Source: Firmicutes bacterium CAG:882 | Lineage (GTDB): Bacteria > Bacillota > Clostridia > Lachnospirales > Lachnospiraceae | DNA length: 10,827 bases | Assembly: GCA_000435595.1 (NCBI GenBank) | Contig: FR895404.1 | Coordinates: 10,762 to 21,588 of the forward strand | Direction: 5' to 3' | The notes under the pieces: model-generated | Told to the model about the DNA's origin: nothing | Database searches by the model: none | What the model saw: only the letters and a program-made list of their open reading frames with translations | Shown: positions 1 to 6,862 of the stretch, one piece after another | Position numbering within the stretch: the first letter of the stretch is position 1 | Layout of the letters: each line of letters opens with the position of its first letter | Made by a program: the position numbers and the translations under genes

Positions 1-16
1 CATGGCGGGGCAATCA

Positions 17-49
17 TGTATAATAGTCCTTGGTTTAGCAACGCTAAAC
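17..49 (+). promoter_or_regulatory. Probable -10 box and palindromic operator of the potR-potABCD operon
   Basis: TATAAT lies at 19-24. The perfect inverted repeat GTTTAGC-AAC-GCTAAAC lies at 33-49, where transcription from that -10 box would begin. The matching -35 box would fall at or before the window edge and cannot be checked. A dyad over the start site, just upstream of a gene for an HTH repressor-type protein, is the classic arrangement for autoregulation. That the XRE-cupin protein binds it is an inference. Confidence 0.6.
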
Positions 50-92
50 TTTTTGTTTAATTATTTGCATCGCTTTTGAGGAGGTGCCCGCT

Positions 93-626
93 GTGCAGAT
101 TGGAAGTAAGATAAAAGAACTCAGGGTTCTGAAGGGACTTACACAGGAAGAGCTTGCGGACCGTGCAGAGCTGTCTAAGGGGTTCATTTCCCAGCTTGAA
201 AGAGATCTGACATCACCGTCGATTGCAACGCTTGTGGACATACTGCAGTGTCTCGGAACGGATCTTAAGACCTTCTTTGACGACACGGAGGATGACCGTG
301 TTGTATTCGGCAAGGATGACTATTTTGAAAAGACCGACACGGAACTGCATAACAGGGTAGAGTGGATTATACCGAATGCGCAGAAGAATATTATGGAACC
401 GATAAGACTTACGTTAGAGCCGGGTGGTTCAACGTATCCCGATAATCCGCATGAGGGCGAAGAATTCGGATATGTATTGTCAGGTTCAATAAGCATTGTT
501 GTTGGTAATAAGAGATATAAGGCGAAGAAGGGCGAATCGTTTTATTTTGAGCCGAAGTTCAAGCATTATATAGAGTCTAAGGGTGGAGCGGTTATAATAT
601 GGGTAAGCTCACCGCCGAGTTTCTGA
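93..626 (+). CDS. XRE-family HTH / cupin transcriptional regulator of the polyamine transport operon (PuuR/PotR-like)
   Basis: This is a one-component DNA-binding regulator of about 177 aa that probably senses polyamines or a related small molecule and controls the transporter genes behind it. Residues about 5-60 form an XRE/Cro-type helix-turn-helix (LTQEELADRAELSKGFISQLE is the core, quoted in part). Residues about 105-175 form a C-terminal cupin barrel with the usual PHEGEEFGYVLSG metal/ligand-type motif. HTH plus cupin at this length is the standard architecture of PuuR-like regulators. GTG 93 is chosen as the start because GAGGAGG at 78-84 sits 8 bases upstream. GTG 84 is also in frame but overlaps that ribosome binding site. 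The gene lies 23 bases upstream of potA and is probably cotranscribed with it. The palindrome at 33-49 is its likely target. Confidence 0.9.
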   Translation: MQIGSKIKELRVLKGLTQEELADRAELSKGFISQLERDLTSPSIATLVDILQCLGTDLKTFFDDTEDDRVVFGKDDYFEKTDTELHNRVEWIIPNAQKNIMEPIRLTLEPGGSTYPDNPHEGEEFGYVLSGSISIVVGNKRYKAKKGESFYFEPKFKHYIESKGGAVIIWVSSPPSF

Positions 627-649
627 TAAGGTAATGTGGAGGAAGAATT

Positions 650-1693
650 ATGAGCAATAAGATAATTGAGTTAAAGGGACTTACAAAGAATTTTGATGAT
701 CAGCAGGTTCTTAGGGGGATAGACCTTAACATATATGAGAATGAATTCCTTACCCTGCTTGGGCCGAGCGGATGCGGTAAGACAACTATACTGAGAATAA
801 TTGCGGGCTTTGAGGAGCCGAGTAAGGGAGAATTGTTATTTAACGGAATTGATATTTCCAAGGTTCCACCATATAAGAGAGAGATTAATACGGTTTTTCA
901 GAAGTATGCTCTTTTTCCGTTTTTGAATGTCCACGATAATGTGGCATTCGGGCTTAACCTAAAGAAGGCGGATAAGTCGATTGTCGACCAGAAGGTTAAG
1001 AGAATGCTAAAGCTTGTAGGACTTGAGGGTTTTGAAAAGAGGGATGTAACACTCCTCTCGGGCGGACAGCAGCAGAGAGTCGCAATTGCCAGAGCACTTG
1101 TAAATGAGCCTAAGGTGCTGCTTCTTGATGAGCCGCTTGGAGCTCTCGATGCAAAGCTTCGCAAGGAGATGCAGTTCGAGCTCAAAAAGATTCAGAAGGA
1201 AGTCGGAATAACTTTCATATTCGTAACTCATGACCAGGAGGAAGCACTTTCAATGTCTGATACCGTGGTTGTCATGAATAACGGAGTTATTCAGCAGATT
1301 GGCTCGCCGGTTGATATCTACAATGAGCCGGAGAACAGATTCGTTGCGAACTTTATCGGTGATTCCAATATTATAGAGGGAAATATGATAAGGGACTGCC
1401 TCGTATGCTTTGACGGCATAGAGTTCCCTTGCGTTGATAAGGGCTTTAAGGAAAATGAGGAGGTCGAGGTTGTGCTTCGACCTGAGGATATAGATATTGT
1501 CGAGCCGGATAAGAGCAAGCTTAAGGGTACGGTTGCTTCAATCGTGTTCAAGGGTGTGCATTATGAGATTATTGTAAAGACCGACAGGCGCGACTACAAG
1601 ATTCATACAACCGATTACCATGAGGTCGGAAAGGCAGTGGGACTGAGCTTCACCGATGAGGACATACATGTAATGTATACAATGAAGAATTGA
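650..1693 (+). CDS. potA: Spermidine/putrescine ABC transporter ATP-binding protein PotA
   Basis: This is the cytoplasmic ATPase subunit that powers polyamine import through PotB/PotC. All nucleotide-binding motifs are intact in the 347 aa: Walker A GPSGCGKT at 38-45, Q-loop in VFQKYALFP near Q84, signature LSGGQQQR at 136-143, Walker B VLLLDEP at 156-162, and the switch histidine in FVTHDQ near 194. The last roughly 100 residues, containing VVLRPEDIDI, look like the TOBE regulatory domain of CUT1/POPT-type ATPases. GGAGGA at 638-643 sits 6 bases before the ATG. It lies between the regulator and the permease genes, in the usual pot operon order. Gene family and length match PotA closely; related iron or sulfate ATPases are excluded mainly by the PotBCD neighbours. 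Confidence 0.96.
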   Translation: MSNKIIELKGLTKNFDDQQVLRGIDLNIYENEFLTLLGPSGCGKTTILRIIAGFEEPSKGELLFNGIDISKVPPYKREINTVFQKYALFPFLNVHDNVAFGLNLKKADKSIVDQKVKRMLKLVGLEGFEKRDVTLLSGGQQQRVAIARALVNEPKVLLLDEPLGALDAKLRKEMQFELKKIQKEVGITFIFVTHDQEEALSMSDTVVVMNNGVIQQIGSPVDIYNEPENRFVANFIGDSNIIEGNMIRDCLVCFDGIEFPCVDKGFKENEEVEVVLRPEDIDIVEPDKSKLKGTVASIVFKGVHYEIIVKTDRRDYKIHTTDYHEVGKAVGLSFTDEDIHVMYTMKN

Positions 1694-1727
1694 TATTAGT
1701 GAATCACTTGGAGGATATTAGAATACT

Positions 1728-2555
1728 ATGAAGCAGTTTAAAAATCTGGTAAGACCATATCTTATCTGGTCATTCATATTGATTGTCGTGCCGCTGTTTC
1801 TCATTGTGCTGTACTCGGTGACAACGGGCGGTAACAGTCTTGTAAATATTCAGTTTACGGGTGAAAATTTTAAAAAGATATTTGAGCCGGTTTATATGAA
1901 TGTATTTATACGTTCATTTAAGCTCGGTGCGATTACTACTATAGTATGTCTCGTTGTGGGCTATATGCTCGCATACGTGATTTCAAGGTTCAGTGAGAAA
2001 GCACAGACGATACTTATTCTTGCGGTCACGATACCTACATGGATTAACATGCTTCTTCGTACCTATGCATGGATAAGTCTTTTGTCTGATAACGGAATTA
2101 TCAATTCATTGCTTGTGATGTTAGGACTTGACCCTGTCACGATGATGTATACGGATTTTTCGGTAATTATCGGCCTTGTGTGTGATCTTCTTCCGTTTAT
2201 GGTAATACCGATTCACACATCGCTCGCTAAGATGGATCATTCTCTTATCGAGGCAGCTTACGACCTCGGAGCAAAACCGATTACGGCATTCTGGAAGGTG
2301 ACGTTCAAGCTCTCGGTACCGGGCGTTGTGAACGGAACAATTATGGTGTTCCTTCTCTCAATATCAAGCTTCGTCATTCCAAAGCTTCTCGGAGGTGGTC
2401 AGTATGTACTTATCGGTAACCTCATTGAGGAACAGTTTATATCGGTAGGTGACTGGAACTTCGGAAGCGCGATTTCAATGCTTCTTGCGGTGGCAATTCT
2501 TATCATGATCAGGATTATGAAGAAGATAGATCCTGATGAGAACGGAGGGACATAA
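1728..2555 (+). CDS. potB: Spermidine/putrescine ABC transporter permease PotB
   Basis: This is one of the two integral membrane subunits of the polyamine importer (275 aa). About six hydrophobic segments are visible, at roughly residues 12-32, 66-88, 95-118, 145-165, 200-220 and 245-265. The cytoplasmic EAA loop that docks onto PotA is at about 175-189 (EAAYDLGAKPITAFW). The N-terminal SVTTGG and RTYAWISLL segments are typical of PotB/PotH proteins. The start is unusual in one respect: the only good ribosome binding site, GGAGG at 1710-1714, is 13 bases from the ATG. An in-frame stop at 1719-1721 rules out an earlier start, so translation may be weaker here than at the neighbouring genes. 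PotC follows after 3 bases. Confidence 0.95.
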   Translation: MKQFKNLVRPYLIWSFILIVVPLFLIVLYSVTTGGNSLVNIQFTGENFKKIFEPVYMNVFIRSFKLGAITTIVCLVVGYMLAYVISRFSEKAQTILILAVTIPTWINMLLRTYAWISLLSDNGIINSLLVMLGLDPVTMMYTDFSVIIGLVCDLLPFMVIPIHTSLAKMDHSLIEAAYDLGAKPITAFWKVTFKLSVPGVVNGTIMVFLLSISSFVIPKLLGGGQYVLIGNLIEEQFISVGDWNFGSAISMLLAVAILIMIRIMKKIDPDENGGT

Positions 2556-2558
2556 GCA

Positions 2559-3380
2559 ATGAAAAAAAGAGGAAAACTCGGTTCAATTATATATATTGCA
2601 ATATGCTTTGCCTTCTTTTATATACCGATTATAGTGACGATGGTGTTCTCATTTAACTCATCCAAATCGCTTACAAGGTTTACGGGCTTCAGCCTAAGGT
2701 GGTATCAGGCACTTGTCGAGGACAGGAATGTCATGAGTGCGGTTGGAGTATCACTCAGTATTGCCGTAATTGCAACAGCAGTGGCTACAATCCTCGGAAC
2801 CATAACTGCGATAGGCTTGTCGAGGAGCAGAAGGGTTGTAAAAGAATGGCTTGTGAATGTAAACAACATACCTATTATGAACCCTGAGATTGTGACGGCA
2901 ATCGGTCTTATGATACTCTTTTCTTCTATGAAGATAGAGAGAGGTTATGTGACGATGCTGCTTGCGCATATCTGCTTTTGTACGCCTTATGTGATAACAA
3001 GTGTGTATCCGAAGGTTCGAAGCCTTGACCCGAACCTGGCAAATGCGGCGATGGATTTAGGTGCAACACCGTTTCAGGCACTCACCAAGGTTATTGTGCC
3101 GATGATAAAGCCGGGCATATATGCGGGAATGCTTTTGTCATTTACCATGTCACTTGATGATTTTGTAATATCATACTTTGTAACAGGCAACGGTGTTGCC
3201 AATATTTCGATTGTTGTGTATAACATGACCAAGAGAACCAACCCGACAATCAATGCGCTGTCAGCGATTGTTATTGCGGTGATTATTATAACATTGCTTA
3301 TTGTGAATCTTGTGCCTGAGGCTGTTAAAAAAAGACAGGAAAAGAAAACAGAGAGAAATAGGCAGAATGTGGAGGGATAA
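2559..3380 (+). CDS. potC: Spermidine/putrescine ABC transporter permease PotC
   Basis: This is the second membrane subunit (273 aa), pairing with PotB to form the translocation pore. It has a positively charged N-terminus, a first membrane span at about 8-32, several further hydrophobic spans, and an EAA-type loop NAAMDLGATPFQALTK at about 162-177. The sequence SFNSS after the first span and the SLDDFVISYF segment near the end are hallmarks of PotC/PotI permeases. CGGAGGGA at 2543-2550 lies inside the end of potB and sits 8 bases before the ATG, so translation is probably coupled. The C-terminus is a short basic cytoplasmic tail rich in Lys and Arg. Confidence 0.95.
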   Translation: MKKRGKLGSIIYIAICFAFFYIPIIVTMVFSFNSSKSLTRFTGFSLRWYQALVEDRNVMSAVGVSLSIAVIATAVATILGTITAIGLSRSRRVVKEWLVNVNNIPIMNPEIVTAIGLMILFSSMKIERGYVTMLLAHICFCTPYVITSVYPKVRSLDPNLANAAMDLGATPFQALTKVIVPMIKPGIYAGMLLSFTMSLDDFVISYFVTGNGVANISIVVYNMTKRTNPTINALSAIVIAVIIITLLIVNLVPEAVKKRQEKKTERNRQNVEG

Positions 3381-3385
3381 TTCAG

Positions 3386-4435
3386 ATGAAAAAGAAATTA
3401 ATTGCTGTTATTTTATGTGTATGCATGGCTGCACTCGTACTTAGCGGATGCGGTTCATCAGGTAAGAAGACTCTCAGAGTGTACAATGCAGGAGAGTACA
3501 TTGACAAGTCTCTTCTCACAAAGTTCGAGAAGGAGTACAATTGTAAAGTAGTATATGAGACATTCGATTCTAACGAGTCAATGTACACAAAGGTTATGAG
3601 CGGAAGCAAGTATGACATCATAATTCCTTCGGATTACATGATTGAGCGCCTTATAAAGGAAAATTATCTTCAGCCGGTTGACTGGAGCCTTATAACCAAT
3701 AAGGATAACATTATCCATGATTTGTTTGGAAGAAGCTTTGATCCTGAGAACACATACTCGGTTCCTTATTTCTGGGGTTCGGTAGGTATTCTCTATGATA
3801 AGACGGTTGTATCCGAGGATGACGCAAAGGAGGGCTGGAATCTTCTCCTGAATGAGAAGTACAAGGGTGATTTGTACATGTATGATTCTGAGAGAGACTC
3901 TTTTATGATAGCGTTGAAGACACTTGGCTATTCAATGAACACAACGGATTATGCACAGCTTGATGAGGCATATCAGTGGCTCTGCAATCAGAGAGACACA
4001 ATGAACCCCGTGTATGTGGGTGATGATGTTATCGATAACATGATTTCAGGAAACAAGTCAATAGCAGTTGTATATTCAGGCGATGCGGCATATATAATGT
4101 CTGAGAATGAGAATCTTGCATACATTGAGCCTGAGCAGGGAACCAATATCTGGTGCGACTGCATGGTAATGACAAAGGACTGCACCGATATAGAGCTTGC
4201 TCATCAGTTCATGAATTTCATGCTTGATGAGGAAAATGCACTTGCCAACACTGAGGAGGTTGGATATTCTTCACCGGTTAAGTCAGCATTTGAGGCAATG
4301 CAGGAGGATGCCTACAAGGACATCAGTGCTTATGTTACAAGAGTCGGATATGATAAGGACGAGGTATTTGCATATCAGGAGACAGAGATTAAATCCTACT
4401 GCGCAGATCTCTGGACTAAGGTAAAGGCTCATTAG
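3386..4435 (+). CDS. potD: Spermidine/putrescine-binding lipoprotein PotD
   Basis: This is the extracellular, membrane-anchored polyamine receptor (349 aa) that hands substrate to PotBC. A lipoprotein signal peptide ends in the lipobox LSGC at 19-22, so Cys22 should be the lipidated residue. The mature part has the periplasmic-binding-protein pattern of PotD: VYNAGEYID near 32-40, IIPSDYMIERL near 79-89, PYFWGSVGILYDK near 127-139, VVYSGDAAYIM near 228-238 and IWCDCM near 255-260. Trp256 and Asp258 line up with the diamine-binding Trp255/Asp257 of E. coli PotD. The position of E. coli Trp34 is Ala35 here. GGAGGG at 3371-3376 overlaps the end of potC and is 9 bases from the ATG. No strong terminator follows. 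Confidence 0.95.
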   Translation: MKKKLIAVILCVCMAALVLSGCGSSGKKTLRVYNAGEYIDKSLLTKFEKEYNCKVVYETFDSNESMYTKVMSGSKYDIIIPSDYMIERLIKENYLQPVDWSLITNKDNIIHDLFGRSFDPENTYSVPYFWGSVGILYDKTVVSEDDAKEGWNLLLNEKYKGDLYMYDSERDSFMIALKTLGYSMNTTDYAQLDEAYQWLCNQRDTMNPVYVGDDVIDNMISGNKSIAVVYSGDAAYIMSENENLAYIEPEQGTNIWCDCMVMTKDCTDIELAHQFMNFMLDEENALANTEEVGYSSPVKSAFEAMQEDAYKDISAYVTRVGYDKDEVFAYQETEIKSYCADLWTKVKAH

Positions 4436-4474
4436 TTCAACAAAAACACAAAAATGAAAGTTGGTCATTTTCTA

Positions 4475-4503
4475 TTGATAAATGGTTCACAAAGTAATAT
4501 AAT
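4475..4503 (+). promoter_or_regulatory. Near-consensus housekeeping promoter upstream of the HMA/LytTR genes
   Basis: TTGATA (4475-4480) and TATAAT (4498-4503) are separated by exactly 17 bases, so 11 of 12 hexamer positions match the sigma-A consensus. Transcription would start near 4510. That gives a leader of about 235 bases before the HMA gene, containing the inverted-repeat element. The TATAAT box is itself the outer part of a 10-bp inverted repeat (4498-4507 with 4534-4543). Confidence 0.6.
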
Positions 4504-4593
4504 GATATCAGGGGTTATTTTTCGACCTAATATTATCATTATAGGCAATTGCATAACTGCTTTTGGAAATAAATGGGTATTGCAATTAACTAA

Positions 4594-4715
4594 TTAGATT
4601 CAGTTGTCAAAACATGCGTTCACAACTTGCTTCGTACAACGGAGCTGATATGTATAAACATAACAGGATATGCATGTAAAAATCAGATCTGCATGTTTTG
4701 ACATCTGAATCCTAA
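4594..4715. repeat. Inverted-repeat-bounded element: MITE-like insertion or structured leader RNA
   Basis: The left arm 4597-4617 begins GATTCAG and the right arm 4691-4711 ends CTGAATC. Their 21 bases are complementary at 20 positions. Pairing can be extended with TTAG/CTAA to 4594 and 4715, with one bulged base. The 73-base interior has a stable small hairpin, GCTTCGT-ACA-ACGGAGC (4629-4645, one G-U pair). The flanks CTAATTA (4590-4596) and CTAAATA (4712-4718) agree at 6 of 7 positions and could be a decayed target duplication. The right arm carries TTGACA at 4698-4703. No transposase is present. As RNA it would fold into one long closed arm. Confidence 0.55.
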
Positions 4716-4745
4716 ATATCATTAAGTTGAAGGGATGCGTGGATT

Positions 4746-4964
4746 ATGAATAAGACGTACAACATATCGGTGGACTGTATCAATTGTGCAAATACTATGG
4801 AAGATATCGCCAACAACACGCCGGGGGTCATGGACGCTTCGGTAAGCTTTATGACGCAGAAGATGGAGGTCGAGTTTGAAGACGGACAGGATGAGAAGAC
4901 GGTTATGGCTGAGGTTTTTAAGGCATGCAGGGAAGCTGAGCCGGATTGTAAGATAGAATTCTGA
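4746..4964 (+). CDS. Small heavy-metal-associated (HMA) domain protein, CopZ-like
   Basis: The product is a 72-aa single-domain cytoplasmic protein with the ferredoxin-like HMA fold pattern (beta-alpha-beta-beta-alpha-beta). The metal-binding loop is VDCINCA with Cys11 and Cys14, a CxxC pair expected to bind a soft metal such as Cu(I) or Zn/Cd. The rest (GVMDASVSFMTQKMEVEFEDG, quoted in part) fits the GV..V.V......V.V segment of the family. The usual GM before TCxxC is replaced by SVD, so it is a divergent member. AGGG at 4731-4734 is 11 bases upstream, a weak ribosome binding site. No P-type ATPase is adjacent. The gene instead overlaps the regulator behind it (TGATG at 4962-4966), so a sensory or adaptor role is possible, but this is inference. 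Confidence 0.85.
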   Translation: MNKTYNISVDCINCANTMEDIANNTPGVMDASVSFMTQKMEVEFEDGQDEKTVMAEVFKACREAEPDCKIEF

Positions 4965-4987
4965 TGTCCTCATACCGGGGAGGTGCT

Positions 4988-5770
4988 ATGCACACGCAAG
5001 GGTCAATAACAATAATATCAAAGAGAAGAAAAAGGACGCTTTCCAAAAAGCAGATACTGTATATTCACATGCGCAGAAAACATGCAGATATATACATGGA
5101 TAACGGAGAGGTTATTGAGACAAGGACTACTTATAAGGAATTCTGCGATATGCTGGGGGATGACTTCATTGAAGTTCGAAGAGGTAATCTTGTGTCCGTG
5201 ATAGCAATACACGATGTGACGAATACGGTAAATCTTAATAATGGCGAAGCAGTGGAATATACACTTAGCAGAAAGAACGAGATAGAGAACAGACTATATC
5301 AAAGACAAAGAAATATTATTAAGAATTTTTCAACAGAGGGGATACCCACTACGTTCGAGGAATATTGTGAATATTATAAAGGCTATGATAAGATGCCGTT
5401 TGCGTTTACAGATATCGAGATGATGTTTGATGATGAGTGCCGCGCCGTCGACTGGGTATTCAGGTATGGAAATCAGGCACTTGCCAAGCTGGAAAAGGTA
5501 CCCCTCGAGAAATTAATCGGAAACCGGTTTGGAAATATTTTTCCGAACATGGACGAGAAGTGGCTGCGATGTTATGAAAGGGCAGTGCTGTTCGGAGAAA
5601 CTTTGTGGATGAATGAATATAGTCCGGAGATAGATACGCAGCTCTCTATTATATGTTTTCCGACCTTTGAAGGACATTGTGGATGTATTTTATTCGATGC
5701 TAACAGTATACAACATGTAAGAAGCGTAAGTGGGACAGATGGAAGTATCAAAATAATATTAGGCAGATAA
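4988..5770 (+). CDS. LytTR DNA-binding / PAS-like domain regulator
   Basis: This is a probable one-component transcription factor of about 260 aa with reversed architecture. An N-terminal LytTR DNA-binding domain (about residues 12-95, with ILYIHMRRKHADIYMDNGE and EVRRGNLVSVIAI as recognisable strands; the conserved RRG..SVI..HDV region is clear) is followed by a PAS-like sensor domain (about 110-240, with FGNIFPNMDEKW and GCILFDANS). ATG 4988 is preferred because GGGGAGG lies at 4977-4983. ATG 4964 is in frame and overlaps the HMA stop codon (TGATG), which would give 268 aa and direct translational coupling. The two genes share a transcript ending at the terminator at 5771-5805. No receiver domain or histidine kinase is present, so the signal probably enters through the PAS part. 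The ligand is unknown. Confidence 0.82.
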   Translation: MHTQGSITIISKRRKRTLSKKQILYIHMRRKHADIYMDNGEVIETRTTYKEFCDMLGDDFIEVRRGNLVSVIAIHDVTNTVNLNNGEAVEYTLSRKNEIENRLYQRQRNIIKNFSTEGIPTTFEEYCEYYKGYDKMPFAFTDIEMMFDDECRAVDWVFRYGNQALAKLEKVPLEKLIGNRFGNIFPNMDEKWLRCYERAVLFGETLWMNEYSPEIDTQLSIICFPTFEGHCGCILFDANSIQHVRSVSGTDGSIKIILGR

Positions 5771-5805
5771 GATGTTATATCGAAAATGATATAGCATCTT
5801 TTTTT
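5771..5805 (+). terminator. Rho-independent terminator after the HMA-LytTR operon
   Basis: The stem GATGTTATATC (5771-5781) pairs with GATATAGCATC (5788-5798) over 11 bp with one G-U pair, around the loop GAAAAT. Seven T residues follow at 5799-5805. It begins directly after the stop codon of the LytTR-PAS gene. Confidence 0.93.
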
Positions 5806-5820
5806 GTACGAAATATAAGT

Positions 5821-5879
5821 TTGTACCGTTATAAAGGTTAAAAACAAGATTTTGCACCACTTTAACCAAATTTTGTACC
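5821..5879 (+). repeat. Three spaced TTGTACC-type direct repeats upstream of the lipoprotein gene
   Basis: TTGTACC occurs at 5821-5827 and 5873-5879, with TTGCACC at 5852-5858. Start-to-start distances are 31 and 21 bases, close to three and two helical turns. Related heptamers TTGTACG and TTGTACT lie at 5804-5810 and 5933-5939. A perfect inverted repeat GGTTAAA/TTTAACC (5836-5842 and 5861-5867) brackets the middle copy. The array ends 20 bases before the -35 region at 5900. It is a plausible activator or repressor site, but the binding protein is unknown. Confidence 0.4.
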
Positions 5880-5899
5880 ATTTATTGCAAAAAAAGCTA

Positions 5900-5928
5900 T
5901 TGCGTTCTTTTTTCATGGATAGTATAAT
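5900..5928 (+). promoter_or_regulatory. Promoter of the lipoprotein gene
   Basis: A perfect TATAAT is at 5923-5928, with a weak -35 (TTGCGT, 5900-5905) 17 bases upstream. The predicted start near 5935 gives a leader of about 47 bases to the ATG at 5982. The poor -35 box fits a promoter that needs an activator bound to the upstream repeats. Confidence 0.55.
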
Positions 5929-5981
5929 TTCTTTGTACTTAAGTAATTGGCTTATAGGAAACCATTTGTCAGGAGGAGAAT

Positions 5982-6836
5982 ATGCAGAAGCTGAAGAAAA
6001 GCGGGAAACGTTTTTTATGTCTGGCTATGGCTGCCGTGATGCTTGTGGGAAGCACGACAGGATGCGGTAAAAAGGCAAAAAAAGATAACGTAACGGTCGC
6101 AGAGACTGTGGCGGAATCTACAGAAAATATAATGGGAAGACCGACGGAGAACGTGACAAAGCCCGCGGAGGAGAAGTCTACGGAGAACGTGACAGAGCCG
6201 TCGGAGGAGAAGCCGACGGAACAGGAAACTGCAACAGAGGAAGAGACAGAAGCTGATAGTTATACGATTACAATCGGCAATGCGGCAGATGATGCTAAGC
6301 TTACTAAGCTCACGAAGAAGAGGGGAGTAAAATTAAGCAGCATCAATGGTCCGTACATAGACGGAAAGATATTCCTTGGCTGGTATTATGACAGTGCGCT
6401 TAATGATAAGGTGGCAGTTGATGATGTTCTTGATAAGGATATGACACTCTAAGCGGATTATGGAGATGCCATGCCTATCAATGAAGGCGGAAGCTCGAAC
6501 TATGTGTGTTCTGTTGACGGGAAAACGGATTTTACGATTTATGTCACAACAGATACGGTAGAAAGAAAAAAAGTAAGCACAGATGATGTAAAAGCAGCAT
6601 TAAAGCTTACAAATATCACGTCACCTGAAAGAACGGACGGCAGCAGTACGCTTATAAAGGATGTACTTGTTGTAGCTGAGGCTGGAACCGGAAAGTATTC
6701 AGTTACGGCTAAGGAAGGCTTCGAGAAAGGTTCCACATATAAACTGGAAATATTTGATTACACTCATACATCTTACACGTCTGTTTTTGCATTTCACGGG
6801 ATAATAGGTAGACATATACCGGAAAATCGTATATAA
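5982..6836 (+). pseudogene. Surface lipoprotein gene interrupted by an in-frame stop and truncated
   Basis: Read through one stop codon, the frame is 284 sense-or-stop positions long. It starts at ATG 5982 behind AGGAGGAG (5971-5978). The N-terminus is a basic, hydrophobic signal peptide ending in STTGC, probably a lipoprotein signal though a loose lipobox. A Thr/Glu-rich wall-spanning stalk follows, with a repeated TENVT..P.EEK unit (36-bp DNA repeat at 6144-6215). A repeat of the Listeria-Bacteroides (Flg_new/InlB-like) type comes next, containing FLGWYYDSALNDK. This family ends in LYA(K/D)Y or LYAKW. Here the Tyr codon is TAA (6450-6452), and ADYGDAMP continues in the same frame. The downstream part (6453-6836) resembles an Ig-like surface domain and stops abruptly after VFAFHG. 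Full-length relatives of this style are usually much larger. A short 156-aa product could still be made. Confidence 0.75.
6144..6215 (+). repeat. 36-bp tandem repeat in the lipoprotein stalk
   Basis: Two adjacent copies begin ACGGAGAACGTGACA at 6144 and 6180. A third, shortened copy starts at 6216 and a degenerate one precedes the first. They encode the Thr/Glu/Pro-rich TENVT units of the spacer between lipid anchor and folded domains. Such coding repeats commonly vary in copy number among strains. Confidence 0.75.
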
Positions 6837-6862
6837 GATAATCAGAATAAAATATATGGTAA

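Larger units (their letters stand above)
4436..4745. other. 310-base noncoding interval between potD and the HMA gene
   Basis: No credible coding sequence is seen in this AT-rich interval. It contains a weak hairpin at 4451-4471 (AAAATGA/TCATTTT, no T run), a strong promoter at 4475-4503, a 10-bp perfect inverted repeat at 4498-4507/4534-4543, and the large inverted-repeat element at 4594-4715. Each is listed or discussed separately. Where transcription of the pot operon ends is not clear. Confidence 0.7.

Noticed and set aside
898..1185. Minus-strand open frame inside potA
   Set aside because: It is a Ser/Leu-rich shadow of the intact PotA frame, with no independent support.
4451..4471. Terminator of the pot operon
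   Set aside because: AAAATGA/TCATTTT is a weak 7-bp AT-rich stem with no T run after it, so it is not convincing.
4717..4726. Promoter formed by TTGACA 4698-4703 with a nearby -10 box
   Set aside because: TATCAT is only 13 bases downstream, and at 17-base spacing the hexamer ATTAAG is poor. The 4475-4503 promoter is far better.
4510..4745. 6S RNA or a known riboswitch
   Set aside because: The long stem is present, but I see no 6S-like central bubble and no conserved core of a riboswitch class I can recognise.
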